Assembly (NCBI RefSeq): GCF_964252635.1
Contig: NZ_CAXUNP010000009.1
Location: 42,370-106,369 of the forward strand
Reading direction: 5' to 3'
DNA from: Jatrophihabitans sp964252635
GTDB lineage: Bacteria > Actinomycetota > Actinomycetes > Mycobacteriales > Jatrophihabitantaceae
DNA length: 64,000 nt
A program made the translations under genes and the position numbers. The notes beneath the pieces were generated by a model. That model was not told where the DNA came from. It made no database searches and saw only the letters and a list, made by a program, of their open reading frames with translations. Every line of letters begins with the position of its first letter. Position 1 is the first letter of the stretch. Below are positions 38,100 to 45,019 of this stretch, piece after piece.

Positions 38100-38720
38100 T
38101 CAGGTCCGTGCCGGCGTCGCGACGGGACGCCGGATCAGTCCGGTGACCTGCACGAAGTACACCGCTCCCGCCCACACGTACAGCGCGCTGCCCCAGATGG
38201 TGAAACCCCAGGCGATGGCCTTGGCGACGTACGCGGTCTGGTTGTCATAGGTGCCGAGCAGCAGCAGCGGGAACGCGTAGAGCAGGCAGAACGTCGCCGC
38301 CTTGCCGAGGTAGTGGACGGCGGGCGGCCCGTAGCCGGCCCTGCGCAGCAGGGGCAGGGTGAGGCCGAGTACGAGGTCCCGGCCGACGATCACGATCGCG
38401 AGCCACAGCGGCATGATGTGGCGCAGGACGAGGCCCACGAGGGTGGCCAGGATGTAGAGCCGGTCGGCGAGCGGGTCCAGCAGGGCTCCGAGGCGGCTGG
38501 TCTGGTTCAGGGCCCGGGCCAGCACGCCGTCGAGCCAGTCGGTGAAGCCCGACACGGCCAGCACGACCACGGCCCAGGCGTTCTCGTGCGGGCCGAGGAC
38601 CAGGTACAGGAACAGCGGGACACCGAACAGGCGCAGGATGCTCAGCGCGTTCGGGATCGTCCACAACCGGTCGGGTTCGAGGTCCGGTTGGTCTCCGGTG
38701 ACCGGGACGGTCTCGCTCAT
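38100..38720 (-). CDS. pgsA: CDP-alcohol phosphatidyltransferase (PgsA-like)
   Basis: 206 aa from ATG 38720 (AGGAG upstream region GGAGGTCTCT). The CDP-alcohol motif is complete: DWLDGVLARALNQTSRLGALLDPLADR, DG(x)2AR(x)8G(x)3D(x)3D. Six hydrophobic helices. Substrate is probably glycerol-3-phosphate or cardiolipin-type, by position (Rv1822-like). Its start is only 24 bp from the island boundary; before insertion the tRNA-Pro gene would have been its immediate upstream neighbour. Confidence 0.92.
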   Translation of the reverse strand: MSETVPVTGDQPDLEPDRLWTIPNALSILRLFGVPLFLYLVLGPHENAWAVVVLAVSGFTDWLDGVLARALNQTSRLGALLDPLADRLYILATLVGLVLRHIMPLWLAIVIVGRDLVLGLTLPLLRRAGYGPPAVHYLGKAATFCLLYAFPLLLLGTYDNQTAYVAKAIAWGFTIWGSALYVWAGAVYFVQVTGLIRRPVATPART

Positions 38721-38743
38721 AGAGACCTCCCCGTAACCCACAA

Positions 38744-38789
38744 TCTGTCGGGACGACAGGATTTGAACCTGCGACCCCCTGACCCCCAG
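38744..38789. repeat. attL: 46-bp duplicate of the tRNA-Pro 3' half
   Basis: Perfect 46-bp copy of 41790-41835, covering the tRNA-Pro 3' half from the anticodon side to the 3' end plus 4 bp. It is followed by unrelated sequence and has no 5' half, so it is the leftover tRNA end at the left junction of the island. Confidence 0.9.
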
Positions 38790-38893
38790 GCAACGGAACC
38801 CCGTCCATGGGTGGCCACCGACGACACCCTATCCCGCGAACGCGGGCCTCCATGTCATCGGTAGACACCCGACGACAGGGGTGCAATCGCAGC

Positions 38894-38920
38894 CGTTGCT
38901 ACATGCGCTGCTACACGAAG
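38894..38920. repeat. Left end 27-bp bipartite repeat, candidate arm site
   Basis: CGTTGCTACA-N5-TGCTACACG-N-AG, the same pattern as at 41699-41725 in the same orientation. It lies about 105 bp inside attL and is directly followed by a strong hairpin. These could be integrase arm-binding sites. Confidence 0.6.
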
Positions 38921-38921
38921 C

Positions 38922-38956
38922 GGCCTCGGCCGGTGCGCTAACACCGGACCGAGGCC
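38922..38956. terminator. Strong hairpin at the left end of the island
   Basis: GGCCTCGGCCGGTG (38922-38935), 6-nt loop, then CACCGG-A-CCGAGGCC (38942-38956): 14 paired bases with one bulge. No U-tract. It probably blocks transcription into the DUF6907-like gene from the left, or serves as a structural element. Confidence 0.6.
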
Positions 38957-38994
38957 TTGACCGAACCAACCTGCCTTCTCAGGAGGAACGACCC

Positions 38995-39216
38995 ATGCGA
39001 GACCGTACCGACGTGCCTGCCGGCTCCCCGGCTGCAGGCACGCAGCAGCTTTGCGCACCTTGGTGCGCAAACCAACATCACCTCACGTTCTTCGGCGACG
39101 ACGACCCCACCTGCTACGGCGGAGAACTGCACGTCCCGCTCAGCCTCGAGCCGCAACAGCTGGTTGAGGCGCTGCAGCTGGTGCTCGGCCAGCTCGCAGG
39201 CGGGGGCGTCCGTTGA
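38995..39216 (+). CDS. DUF6907-like small protein
   Basis: 73 aa from ATG 38995, with AGGAGG at 38981-38986. A Cys/His cluster (LCAPWCANQHHLTF) and a C-terminal amphipathic helix (EPQQLVEALQLVLGQL) resemble the DUF6907 proteins common in actinomycete integrative elements. Its stop overlaps the next gene start as TTGA. Function unknown. Confidence 0.65.
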   Translation: MRDRTDVPAGSPAAGTQQLCAPWCANQHHLTFFGDDDPTCYGGELHVPLSLEPQQLVEALQLVLGQLAGGGVR

Positions 39217-39740
39217 TCGCCGGAAGGCGCTGCCATGGCCCGGGTGGCTGGGTTGACCGGCCAGCGGCCGGAACGTCGCCTTGGGACTGGTATCGGGCCC
39301 AAGCTGAGCGCGACGGGGTGGCGATCCGCGTCGCCGAGCTTAGGAGCGGCAGATGGGCCGAAGCGAGCTGGACGGCCACCGGCCCCGTCATCTGGTTCTC
39401 GCCCAAGTTGGGGCCGCGTGATCGTCGCTGCGCGCTCGCTCACGAACTTCACCACCTGGCCCTGGGAGGCATCTGCAGGTCCTTCTGCCTGCGGAACGAA
39501 GTGAAAGTGCGGCGGGCCACAGCTCGGTGGCTGCTACCAGCTATCGAACCCGTCGGCGCCCTGCTGCGAGCTGGGACGGTGGTCGATGCCGCAGCCCTGC
39601 TGAACGTTGTCCCGCCCATCGTGTGGGACAGGCTCGGCTGCGCTACAGAACGGGAGACGAACCATCTGCGAGAAGTACTCGGCGACGACCGCCTATGCAG
39701 TGTGACGCCGCCGCGCTGGGACGCGGTTGGCGGCAACTAG
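39213..39740 (+). CDS. ImmA/IrrE-like metallopeptidase
   Basis: 175 aa with the zinc motif HELHH in ALAHELHHLALGG (residues about 77-81) and downstream EVKVRRATARWLLP, the ImmA/IrrE pattern. Such proteases cleave phage-type or ICE repressors. TTG 39213 overlaps the previous stop (TTGA); an ATG at 39235 is out of frame. No ImmR-type HTH repressor lies beside it; the RHH protein at 40210 is one candidate partner. Confidence 0.7.
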   Translation: MIAGRRCHGPGGWVDRPAAGTSPWDWYRAQAERDGVAIRVAELRSGRWAEASWTATGPVIWFSPKLGPRDRRCALAHELHHLALGGICRSFCLRNEVKVRRATARWLLPAIEPVGALLRAGTVVDAAALLNVVPPIVWDRLGCATERETNHLREVLGDDRLCSVTPPRWDAVGGN

Positions 39741-39761
39741 GTCACGCTCGGTCCTCAACTG

Positions 39762-39799
39762 ACGCTGCCCCGGCTGGTTCAATCCGGCCGGGGCAGCGT
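39762..39799 (+). terminator. Terminator after the ImmA-like gene
   Basis: ACGCTGCCCCGGC (39762-39774) and GCCGGGGCAGCGT (39787-39799) form a perfect 13-bp stem with a 12-nt loop, 22 bp after the stop. It separates the ImmA-like gene from the excisionase-like gene. No long U-tract. Confidence 0.7.
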
Positions 39800-39811
39800 T
39801 ATGTCGCAACC

Positions 39812-40114
39812 ATGACGCTTCCACCTGAACCCACAGGCGCCCTAGAGGCGCTGCTCAGCGAGCTTCGTCAACTGAATGCCACCCTGGCGCGCCGACCGAC
39901 CCCGTCCGCGGTACGCGGGCCTGCAGTCGGGCAGGACAAGGCGCTGCTGGACAGCCCGTGGCTCGTCGTCGGCGAGGTGCAGGCCTACGCCCGCGCCGGC
40001 AAGCGTGAGGTGCTCGCCGCCCTCGCTGACGGCAGCCTCCGCGGCTACCAGGCACGGCCAAACGGTCGGTGGCGCATCCACCGCGACGACGTCGACGCGT
40101 GGCTGCGAGGTTAG
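39812..40114 (+). CDS. Excisionase-like HTH protein
   Basis: 100 aa. After a Pro-rich N-terminus the C-terminal half is a winged-helix of the excisionase/helix-turn-helix-17 type: LVVGEVQAYARAGKREVLAALADGSLRGYQARPNGRWRIHRDDVDAWL. It probably binds the island ends to bias recombination to excision. Starts ATG 39812, 13 bp after the terminator stem; convergent with the RHH gene. Confidence 0.75.
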   Translation: MTLPPEPTGALEALLSELRQLNATLARRPTPSAVRGPAVGQDKALLDSPWLVVGEVQAYARAGKREVLAALADGSLRGYQARPNGRWRIHRDDVDAWLRG

Positions 40115-40159
40115 GTTCGGGGCCCTTCCACTGTTCCTTCCTCCGGCCGTCAGAAACGA

Positions 40160-40195
40160 GAACGCCCGCCTAGCCGGAGGACTAGACGGGCGTTC
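40160..40195. terminator. Bidirectional terminator between excisionase-like and RHH genes
   Basis: GAACGCCCG (40160-40168) pairs with CGGGCGTTC (40187-40195), with an inner CTAG/CTAG pairing after one mismatch. Lies between the two convergent genes, followed by TTTATAT on the plus strand. Confidence 0.75.
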
Positions 40196-40209
40196 GAGCT
40201 TTATATGCC

Positions 40210-40491
40210 TCAGGAGTTGACGGCACCGCCCCACGACGAGTTGTAGATGATGCGGCTGCCGTCGGTGGGCCCGCCGTTCACGATGCCCGCGACGACGTTA
40301 CGAGCGGAGTTCATTGGCGTCGCTTGCGCGCCCGGCAGCGCACACTCTCGAAGTAGGGCGGCGACGGGCTTGCCCTCGACCTTGGCGCGCTCCTCGATGG
40401 ACCGCAGCTCGTCAGACGTCATGCGCACGCTTACCACCTCATTTCGGCGACGCTTCTCCGACTTGCCTCTTGGCTGGTGATCGATTGCCAT
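40210..40491 (-). CDS. Ribbon-helix-helix DNA-binding protein
   Basis: 93 aa. The first half has the RHH pattern EVVSVRMTSDELRSIEERAKVEGKPVAALLRECAL, as in MobC-like accessory proteins and antitoxin-type repressors. The rest is a short Gly/Asn-rich tail. ATG 40491. Divergent from DUF6941 across a 196-bp region with dyad sequences, so it is a candidate regulator of both. No relaxase or toxin gene is present. Confidence 0.65.
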   Translation of the reverse strand: MAIDHQPRGKSEKRRRNEVVSVRMTSDELRSIEERAKVEGKPVAALLRECALPGAQATPMNSARNVVAGIVNGGPTDGSRIIYNSSWGGAVNS

Positions 40492-40620
40492 CAGATCCTT
40501 GGTCCTCTCGATGTCTGGTGACTTTGGTCCCGCAGTCCTCCATCTTCACGGACGAAACAGGCCGTCCGCCAGTGGAAGGCGCGTAATCCACGAAGTCGTG
40601 ATGGTAAACGTCGTCTTTAC

Positions 40621-40635
40621 GACGGAAGTTCCGTC
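40621..40635. promoter_or_regulatory. Operator-like palindrome GACGGAA-G-TTCCGTC
   Basis: Perfect 15-bp palindrome in the divergent region between the RHH and DUF6941-like genes, close to a possible -10 (TATGGT, 40642-40647). A GACGGAA half-site is repeated at 40663-40669. Confidence 0.55.
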
Positions 40636-40651
40636 TACTGCTATGGTATGA

Positions 40652-40667
40652 CCGTCAGCTAGGACGG
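40652..40667. promoter_or_regulatory. Second operator-like dyad CCGTC-N6-GACGG
   Basis: CCGTC (40652-40656) and GACGG (40663-40667) form a dyad between the possible -10 and the AGGAGG before ATG 40688. Probably a second binding site for the same regulator. Confidence 0.45.
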
Positions 40668-40687
40668 AAAACATCGAGGAGGACGTC

Positions 40688-41167
40688 ATGAAGGTATCGG
40701 CGACGCTGTGCAACCACGTGGAGGCTCTGAACAACCTGCTTTACGTGTCGGGAGGAGGCATTGACCGGTCCATCGTCCCCCCCGGCGCCCCATCGCCCTA
40801 CGGCGTGACCCTTGGCCTGGGCATCATCATCACAGTCCCGTGGCAGCAGACCAATCAACAGCACAAGCTGAACATTGGCCTGGTCGATGCTGACGGGCAG
40901 CCAGTCCTAGTACCCACGGGCCCCGACGTCATCAGTCCGTTGAAGGTCGAAGCTGAGTTCAACGTTGGGCGCCCCCCGGGGCTTGCGACCGGCGAAGATC
41001 AAAACGTCGCCATGGCAGTAAATTTTCCCGGCATTCCGCTGCCGAGCCTGGGGCGCTACCGGTTCTTGGTAGAACTCGACGGATCGCTGGAGGAGGAGAT
41101 CTCTTACCAGGTTGTGTCGTTGAACCAGACCATGGGCATCGGACCGAGCGCCCTTCCGCGATTCTGA
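40688..41167 (+). CDS. DUF6941-like protein of unknown function
   Basis: 159 aa, soluble-looking, beta-rich. The pattern is ATLCNHVEALNNLLYVSGGG near the start, then GLGIIITVPWQQTNQQHKLNIGLVDADGQPVLV, and a C-terminal GRYRFLVELDG strand; this fits DUF6941. GAGGAGG at 40676-40682 precedes ATG 40688. It is followed 36 bp later by a two-TM protein, so a pair is likely. No function can be assigned. Confidence 0.6.
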   Translation: MKVSATLCNHVEALNNLLYVSGGGIDRSIVPPGAPSPYGVTLGLGIIITVPWQQTNQQHKLNIGLVDADGQPVLVPTGPDVISPLKVEAEFNVGRPPGLATGEDQNVAMAVNFPGIPLPSLGRYRFLVELDGSLEEEISYQVVSLNQTMGIGPSALPRF

Positions 41168-41203
41168 CCTGTTCTACGCGGATACGGCAGGGAGGCTGCG
41201 ACG

Positions 41204-41617
41204 GTGGAACGGGTGCGGTTCATCGCACGGTGCACCAGATCAGGCTTGAACGCCGTCACAAGGGTGTGGCAGTGGGTCCTGAGCGTCCTGAGTTTGCTGT
41301 TGGTCAGCGGCATCGTCCTTCAGAACCACCTGCCGCATACCGGACCGGTTTGGCTCAAGGCCAGTGTGCTGGTGGCCCTCGCCGTTGCCGTACTAGTCGA
41401 GGGCGCGTTCCAAGAGTCGACAGTGGCGCCACCTCCCACCTTGCCCGCTGGGCCTCCAATTCACATGCAAGCGAACGTGATCAACTACAACGTGATCGAT
41501 GCCAGCAGCGCGCAGAACGTGTCGATGCCCCCGTCGCTACAAGACCAGGAACCTCCACCCGACCCCGTGCAAGAAGATGACAACGCGCAGTACGGCGGCC
41601 CTGCCAGCTCTGGCTGA
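41204..41617 (+). CDS. Two-TM island protein of unknown function
   Basis: 137 aa from GTG 41204 (GGAGG at 41191). A basic N-terminus (RFIARCTRSGLNAVTR) leads to two helices (VLSVLSLLLVSGIVLQ and LKASVLVALAVAVLVEGAF). The C-terminal 70 residues are Pro-, Gln- and Asp-rich and probably disordered. Paired with the DUF6941-like gene. Family not recognised. Confidence 0.6.
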   Translation: MERVRFIARCTRSGLNAVTRVWQWVLSVLSLLLVSGIVLQNHLPHTGPVWLKASVLVALAVAVLVEGAFQESTVAPPPTLPAGPPIHMQANVINYNVIDASSAQNVSMPPSLQDQEPPPDPVQEDDNAQYGGPASSG

Positions 41618-41698
41618 CTCCTATTGGACATTCCACCGGCAGGTGTGCGCCGCTGGTTTTCCGCTGCTCGGGTGCGCGGCGTGCGCGTGATGAACGAG

Positions 41699-41725
41699 CG
41701 TTGCTACACCGGTTGCTACACGCAG
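41699..41725. repeat. Right end 27-bp bipartite repeat, candidate arm site
   Basis: CGTTGCTACA-N5-TGCTACACG-N-AG, same orientation as 38894-38920, 65 bp inside the right att repeat. Confidence 0.6.
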
Positions 41726-41755
41726 GCCCGCCGAGCACGTATCGGCCGGCGGGCC
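41725..41755 (-). terminator. Hairpin at the right end, likely tRNA-Pro terminator
   Basis: GGCCCGCCG (41725-41733) and CGGCGGGCC (41747-41755) make a 9-bp stem with a 13-nt loop, downstream of the tRNA on the minus strand. A second hairpin, GCCCGG-TTTC-CCGGGC, lies at 41768-41783. Confidence 0.6.
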
Positions 41756-41789
41756 CACGCCCTCCGTGCCCGGTTTCCCGGGCCTTCGT

Positions 41790-41835
41790 TCTGTCGGGAC
41801 GACAGGATTTGAACCTGCGACCCCCTGACCCCCAG
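41790..41835. repeat. attR: 46-bp direct repeat at the tRNA 3' half
   Basis: The right copy of the duplication, contained within the intact tRNA-Pro gene plus 4 bp. The divergence point is g at 38790 against t at 41836. Confidence 0.9.
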
Positions 41836-41867
41836 TCAGGTGCGCTACCAAGCTGCGCCACGTCCCG
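41794..41867 (-). tRNA. tRNA-Pro(GGG)
   Basis: 74 nt with a complete cloverleaf: acceptor CGGGACG/CGTCCCG, D-arm with GGTAGCGC, anticodon arm CCTGA-CTGGGGG-TCAGG (anticodon GGG) and T-arm with GGTTCAAATCC. CCA is not encoded. It lies 37 bp downstream of der. The 3' half is the integration site of the island. Confidence 0.95.
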
Positions 41868-41904
41868 CTCTCGTGAAGAACCGCCGGTAACTCTAGCCGA
41901 CCGG

Positions 41905-43260
41905 CTACTTCGTCCTGCGCTCGCGCACCTTCACCGAGATCTCGATCGGCGTGCCGGTGAAGTCGAAGTCCTCGCGCAGGCGCCGCTCGAGGAAGCGCCG
42001 GTAGCCGGCCTCGAGGAATCCGGTCGTGAACAGCACGAAACGCGGGGGCCGCGTGTCGGCCTGCGTCGCGAACAGCACGCGCGGGGCCCGGCCGCCGCGC
42101 GCCGGGGGCGGGGTCCCCGCGACGACGTCGGTCAGCCAGGTGTTGAGCCGGCCGGTCGACACGCGCCGGTCCCAGGACTCCAGAGAGGTGCGCAGGCTGC
42201 CGGCGAGCTTCTCGACGGCGCGCCCGGTGCGGGCCGACACGTTGATTCGCGGGGCCCACGCGACCCTGGCCAGATCGCGTTCGATCTCGCGCTCCAGCTG
42301 GTCACGACGGTCCTCGTCGACCAGGTCCCACTTGTTGAAGGCGATGACCAGCGCGCGGCCGGCGTCGACGACCTCGGCGATGACCCGCTGGTCCTGCTCG
42401 CTGAGCCGCTCCGAGGCGTCCAGCAGCACGACCGCGACCTCGGCGGCCTCGATCGCCGCGGCGGTGCGCAGACTGGCGTAGTACTCCATGCCGCTGGCCT
42501 GGTGGACGCGACGGCGCAGCCCGGCGGTGTCGACGAAGCGCCACACCTCGCCGCCGAGCTCGACCAGGCTGTCGACCGGGTCGATGGTCGTGCCGGCGAC
42601 CGAGTCGACGACCGAGCGCTCGTCGTGGGTCAGCTTGTTCAGCAGGCTGGACTTGCCGACGTTGGGACGCCCGACGAGGGCGACGCGGCGCGGACCGCCC
42701 TCGATGTCGGTGTCGGCGGGCGCGTCGGGCAACCGGTCGAGCACCGCGTCGAGCAGGTCCCCGCTGCCGCGACCGTGCAGCCCGCTGACCGGGAACGGCT
42801 CGCCGAGCCCGAGTGACCAGAGCTCGGCGGTGTCGGGTTCGAGGCGCTCGTCGTCGACCTTGGTGACGGCCAGCACGACGGGTCGCTTCGCCCGGCGCAG
42901 CGTGCGGGCCACCGTCAGGTCGGTGTCGGTGGCGCCGGTGCGCCCGTCGACCACGAACAGCACGAGGTCGGCGGTGGTCACCGCGCGTTCCGCCTGGGCG
43001 GACACCATGGCCTGCAGCCCGCGTGCGTCCGGTTCCCAGCCGCCGGTGTCGACCAGGGTGAAGCGTCGGCCGTTCCACAGCGCGTCGTAGGCGATCCGGT
43101 CGCGGGTGACTCCGGGGACGTCCTGCACGACGGCCTCGCGGCGGCCCAGGATGCGGTTGACCAACGTCGATTTGCCGACGTTGGGTCGGCCCACGACGGC
43201 GACGACCGGAGCGGCCGGGACGTCCTCGTCGGTGGGGAGGTCGTCAGGCGGCTCGGTCAT
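41905..43260 (-). CDS. der: Ribosome biogenesis GTPase Der (EngA)
   Basis: 451 aa with two tandem GTPase domains, each with a P-loop GRPNVGKS (VVGRPNVGKSTL and LVGRPNVGKSSL), DxxG (VDTGGWE, VDTAGLR), and NKWD/TKVD, plus the C-terminal KH-like domain. Needed for 50S assembly. Its start overlaps the plsC stop by 17 bp. Confidence 0.97.
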   Translation of the reverse strand: MTEPPDDLPTDEDVPAAPVVAVVGRPNVGKSTLVNRILGRREAVVQDVPGVTRDRIAYDALWNGRRFTLVDTGGWEPDARGLQAMVSAQAERAVTTADLVLFVVDGRTGATDTDLTVARTLRRAKRPVVLAVTKVDDERLEPDTAELWSLGLGEPFPVSGLHGRGSGDLLDAVLDRLPDAPADTDIEGGPRRVALVGRPNVGKSSLLNKLTHDERSVVDSVAGTTIDPVDSLVELGGEVWRFVDTAGLRRRVHQASGMEYYASLRTAAAIEAAEVAVVLLDASERLSEQDQRVIAEVVDAGRALVIAFNKWDLVDEDRRDQLEREIERDLARVAWAPRINVSARTGRAVEKLAGSLRTSLESWDRRVSTGRLNTWLTDVVAGTPPPARGGRAPRVLFATQADTRPPRFVLFTTGFLEAGYRRFLERRLREDFDFTGTPIEISVKVRERRTK

Positions 43261-43921
43261 GCGGGGTCCTCACATCGGGTGGAGCGCTGTTCGCGACGAG
43301 GGCGGCCAGCGACGCGCGGACGCGCTCGGTCGCCGCGGCCACCGTGCGGCGGTGGAGAGGCTGGGCGTCCGGGGCGCGGTCGAAGGCGATCGCCGGGCCG
43401 AACACGATCCGCGCGTCCGGCCGGGCCCACGGGCGGCGCAGCAGCACGTCGGTGCCGTGGCAGGCCACCGGGACGACCTGGGCCCCGGAGCGCAGGGCCA
43501 GGTAGCCGACTCCCGGCTTGGCGGTGCGGGCCAGGCCGTCACCCCGGCCGCCCTCGGGAAAGATCCCCACCACCCCGCCACGACGGAGCAGCTCGACCGT
43601 GAGCCGGATCGGCGCGCGGTCGACGCGGTCCCGGACGATCGGTACCTGGCCCGCGCCGCGCAGCAGCGGCACGAGCGGGCCGGTGAACGCCTCGTCCTTG
43701 ACCAGGAAGGTCGGGGGGCGGGGTGCGAAGGCGAAGATCAGCGGGCCGTCGAGGGCCGAGAGGTGGTTGCCGGCGAGCACCACCGGCCCGGACGGCGGCA
43801 GGTTCGCGAGCCCGAGGAGCCTGACGTGGCCCAGCCCGGACGCGATGCGGCGACCGATCGCCTGCCGACGGCGCAGCTCGGCGGAACCGGAGACCCGGTC
43901 CGCCATCGTGGGGGCGTACAT
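43244..43921 (-). CDS. plsC: 1-acyl-sn-glycerol-3-phosphate acyltransferase (PlsC-like)
   Basis: 225 aa. Acyltransferase motif NHLSALDGP (NHx4D) near residue 52 and GIFPEGGRG. Adds the second acyl chain in phospholipid synthesis. Cmk, PlsC and Der are adjacent in many actinomycetes. It overlaps der by 17 bp and starts 10 bp after cmk. Confidence 0.93.
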   Translation of the reverse strand: MYAPTMADRVSGSAELRRRQAIGRRIASGLGHVRLLGLANLPPSGPVVLAGNHLSALDGPLIFAFAPRPPTFLVKDEAFTGPLVPLLRGAGQVPIVRDRVDRAPIRLTVELLRRGGVVGIFPEGGRGDGLARTAKPGVGYLALRSGAQVVPVACHGTDVLLRRPWARPDARIVFGPAIAFDRAPDAQPLHRRTVAAATERVRASLAALVANSAPPDVRTPHDRAA

Positions 43922-43931
43922 CAGCGGGGCA

Positions 43932-44606
43932 TCACTTCGCGGCGTGCGCGAGTTCGACGAGCCGGTCGACGACCTGGTCGATGTCCAGGTCGGTCGTGTC
44001 GAGTTCGACGGCGTCGGCCGACTGCGTCAGCGGGCTGGCGGCACGGCTGCTGTCGAGGCCGTCGCGGCGGGCGATGTCCGCGGCGATGGCGGCGACGTCG
44101 GCCTGGAGTTCGCCCGCCCGGCGGGCGGCGCGGGCCTCGGCGCTGGCGGTCAGGTACACCTTGGGTCGCGCGCTCGGCCACACGACCGAGCCGATGTCGC
44201 GCCCCTCGACGACGATGCCACCGTCGCCGATGAGGTCGCGCTGGGCGGCGACGAGCTGGGCGCGCACGGCAGGCACGGCCGAGACGGCGCTGACCGCGGC
44301 GGTGGTCTCGGCGCTGCGGATCTGGGCGTCGACGGGCTCGCCGTCCAGGAGCACGGACACGGCCCCGGGGTCGGTCGAGATCTCGATCTCGGCGGTCTCG
44401 ACGACCCGGGTCACCGCGACCCCGTCGTCGAGGCCGACGCCGGCACGCAGGGCCGCGACGGTGGCCGCCCGGTACATCGCGCCGGTGTCGAGGTAGCGCG
44501 CGTCGAGCCGTTCGGCGAGCCGGCGGGCGACGGTCGACTTGCCCGTTCCCGACGGTCCGTCCAACGCGACGACCCCGGTGAACGCCGGCGAACTCTCTGT
44601 GGACAC
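43932..44606 (-). CDS. cmk: Cytidylate kinase
   Basis: 224 aa. P-loop VALDGPSGTGKSTVARRLA near residue 13-31, RYLDTGAMYRA, then IVVEGRDIGSVVWPSARPKVYLTAS with the catalytic GRDIG. Phosphorylates CMP/dCMP. Normal length. Just upstream of plsC; 49 bp after aroH. Confidence 0.95.
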   Translation of the reverse strand: MSTESSPAFTGVVALDGPSGTGKSTVARRLAERLDARYLDTGAMYRAATVAALRAGVGLDDGVAVTRVVETAEIEISTDPGAVSVLLDGEPVDAQIRSAETTAAVSAVSAVPAVRAQLVAAQRDLIGDGGIVVEGRDIGSVVWPSARPKVYLTASAEARAARRAGELQADVAAIAADIARRDGLDSSRAASPLTQSADAVELDTTDLDIDQVVDRLVELAHAAK

Positions 44607-44655
44607 ACGGCAAGGATACGGATGCCCGCCGCCTGCCGATGCCAGGCCGATGCGC

Positions 44656-45018
44656 CTACTGGGGCAGGTCGGTGCGCAGCGCCGCCGCGCCGCGCAGGTA
44701 CACGTGGCGGATCTCGGCGCGCGGGCGCTGCGTCTCGACGTGGGCCATGAGCCGCAGCACCCGCGGCATGGCTCCCGGCACGGCGATCTCGGTGGTACAC
44801 AGCAGCGGGACGTCGACCAGCCCGAGCAGGCGCGCCGCGTAGGCCGGGAAGTCGGCGTTGAGATCGGGCGTCGCGGTGAACACGATGCTGATGAGGTCCT
44901 CGGCGTCGATCTCGTTGCGGCGCAGCACCTCCGTCACCAGCTCCGATGTTCCCTGCAGGATGTCGTCGCGCTCGTTGGCGTCGACCTGGATCGCCCCGCG
45001 TACCGCCCGTACCGCCAC
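44656..45018 (-). CDS. aroH: Chorismate mutase, AroH class
   Basis: 120 aa, the AroH-type single-domain enzyme: RAVRGAIQVDANERDDILQGT, CTTEIAVPGAMPRVLRLMAHV with Glu and Arg, and RHVYLRGAAALR. Converts chorismate to prephenate for Phe/Tyr. In the der-scp cluster of many actinomycetes. Stop-start gap to rluB 1 bp. Confidence 0.95.
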   Translation of the reverse strand: MAVRAVRGAIQVDANERDDILQGTSELVTEVLRRNEIDAEDLISIVFTATPDLNADFPAYAARLLGLVDVPLLCTTEIAVPGAMPRVLRLMAHVETQRPRAEIRHVYLRGAAALRTDLPQ

Positions 45019-45019
45019 G

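Larger units (their letters stand above)
38744..41835. mobile_element. Integrated island in tRNA-Pro(GGG), no integrase
   Basis: About 3.1 kb between two 46-bp direct repeats. It holds six short genes (DUF6907-like, ImmA-like, excisionase-like, RHH, DUF6941-like, two-TM), two strong terminator hairpins, an operator region and one 27-bp bipartite repeat at each end. There is no integrase, relaxase, replication or phage structural gene. Parts are visibly less GC-rich than the flanks. It may be a deletion remnant or a satellite mobilised by another element's integrase. Confidence 0.85.

Noticed and set aside
38744..41835. Prophage
   Set aside because: No capsid, tail, terminase or lysis gene is present.
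41621..42259. Minus-strand frame with VATGVAT near the right island end, possible integrase remnant
   Set aside because: The frame passes through the tRNA gene and der, and shows no recombinase motif; the VATGVAT comes from the arm-like repeat.
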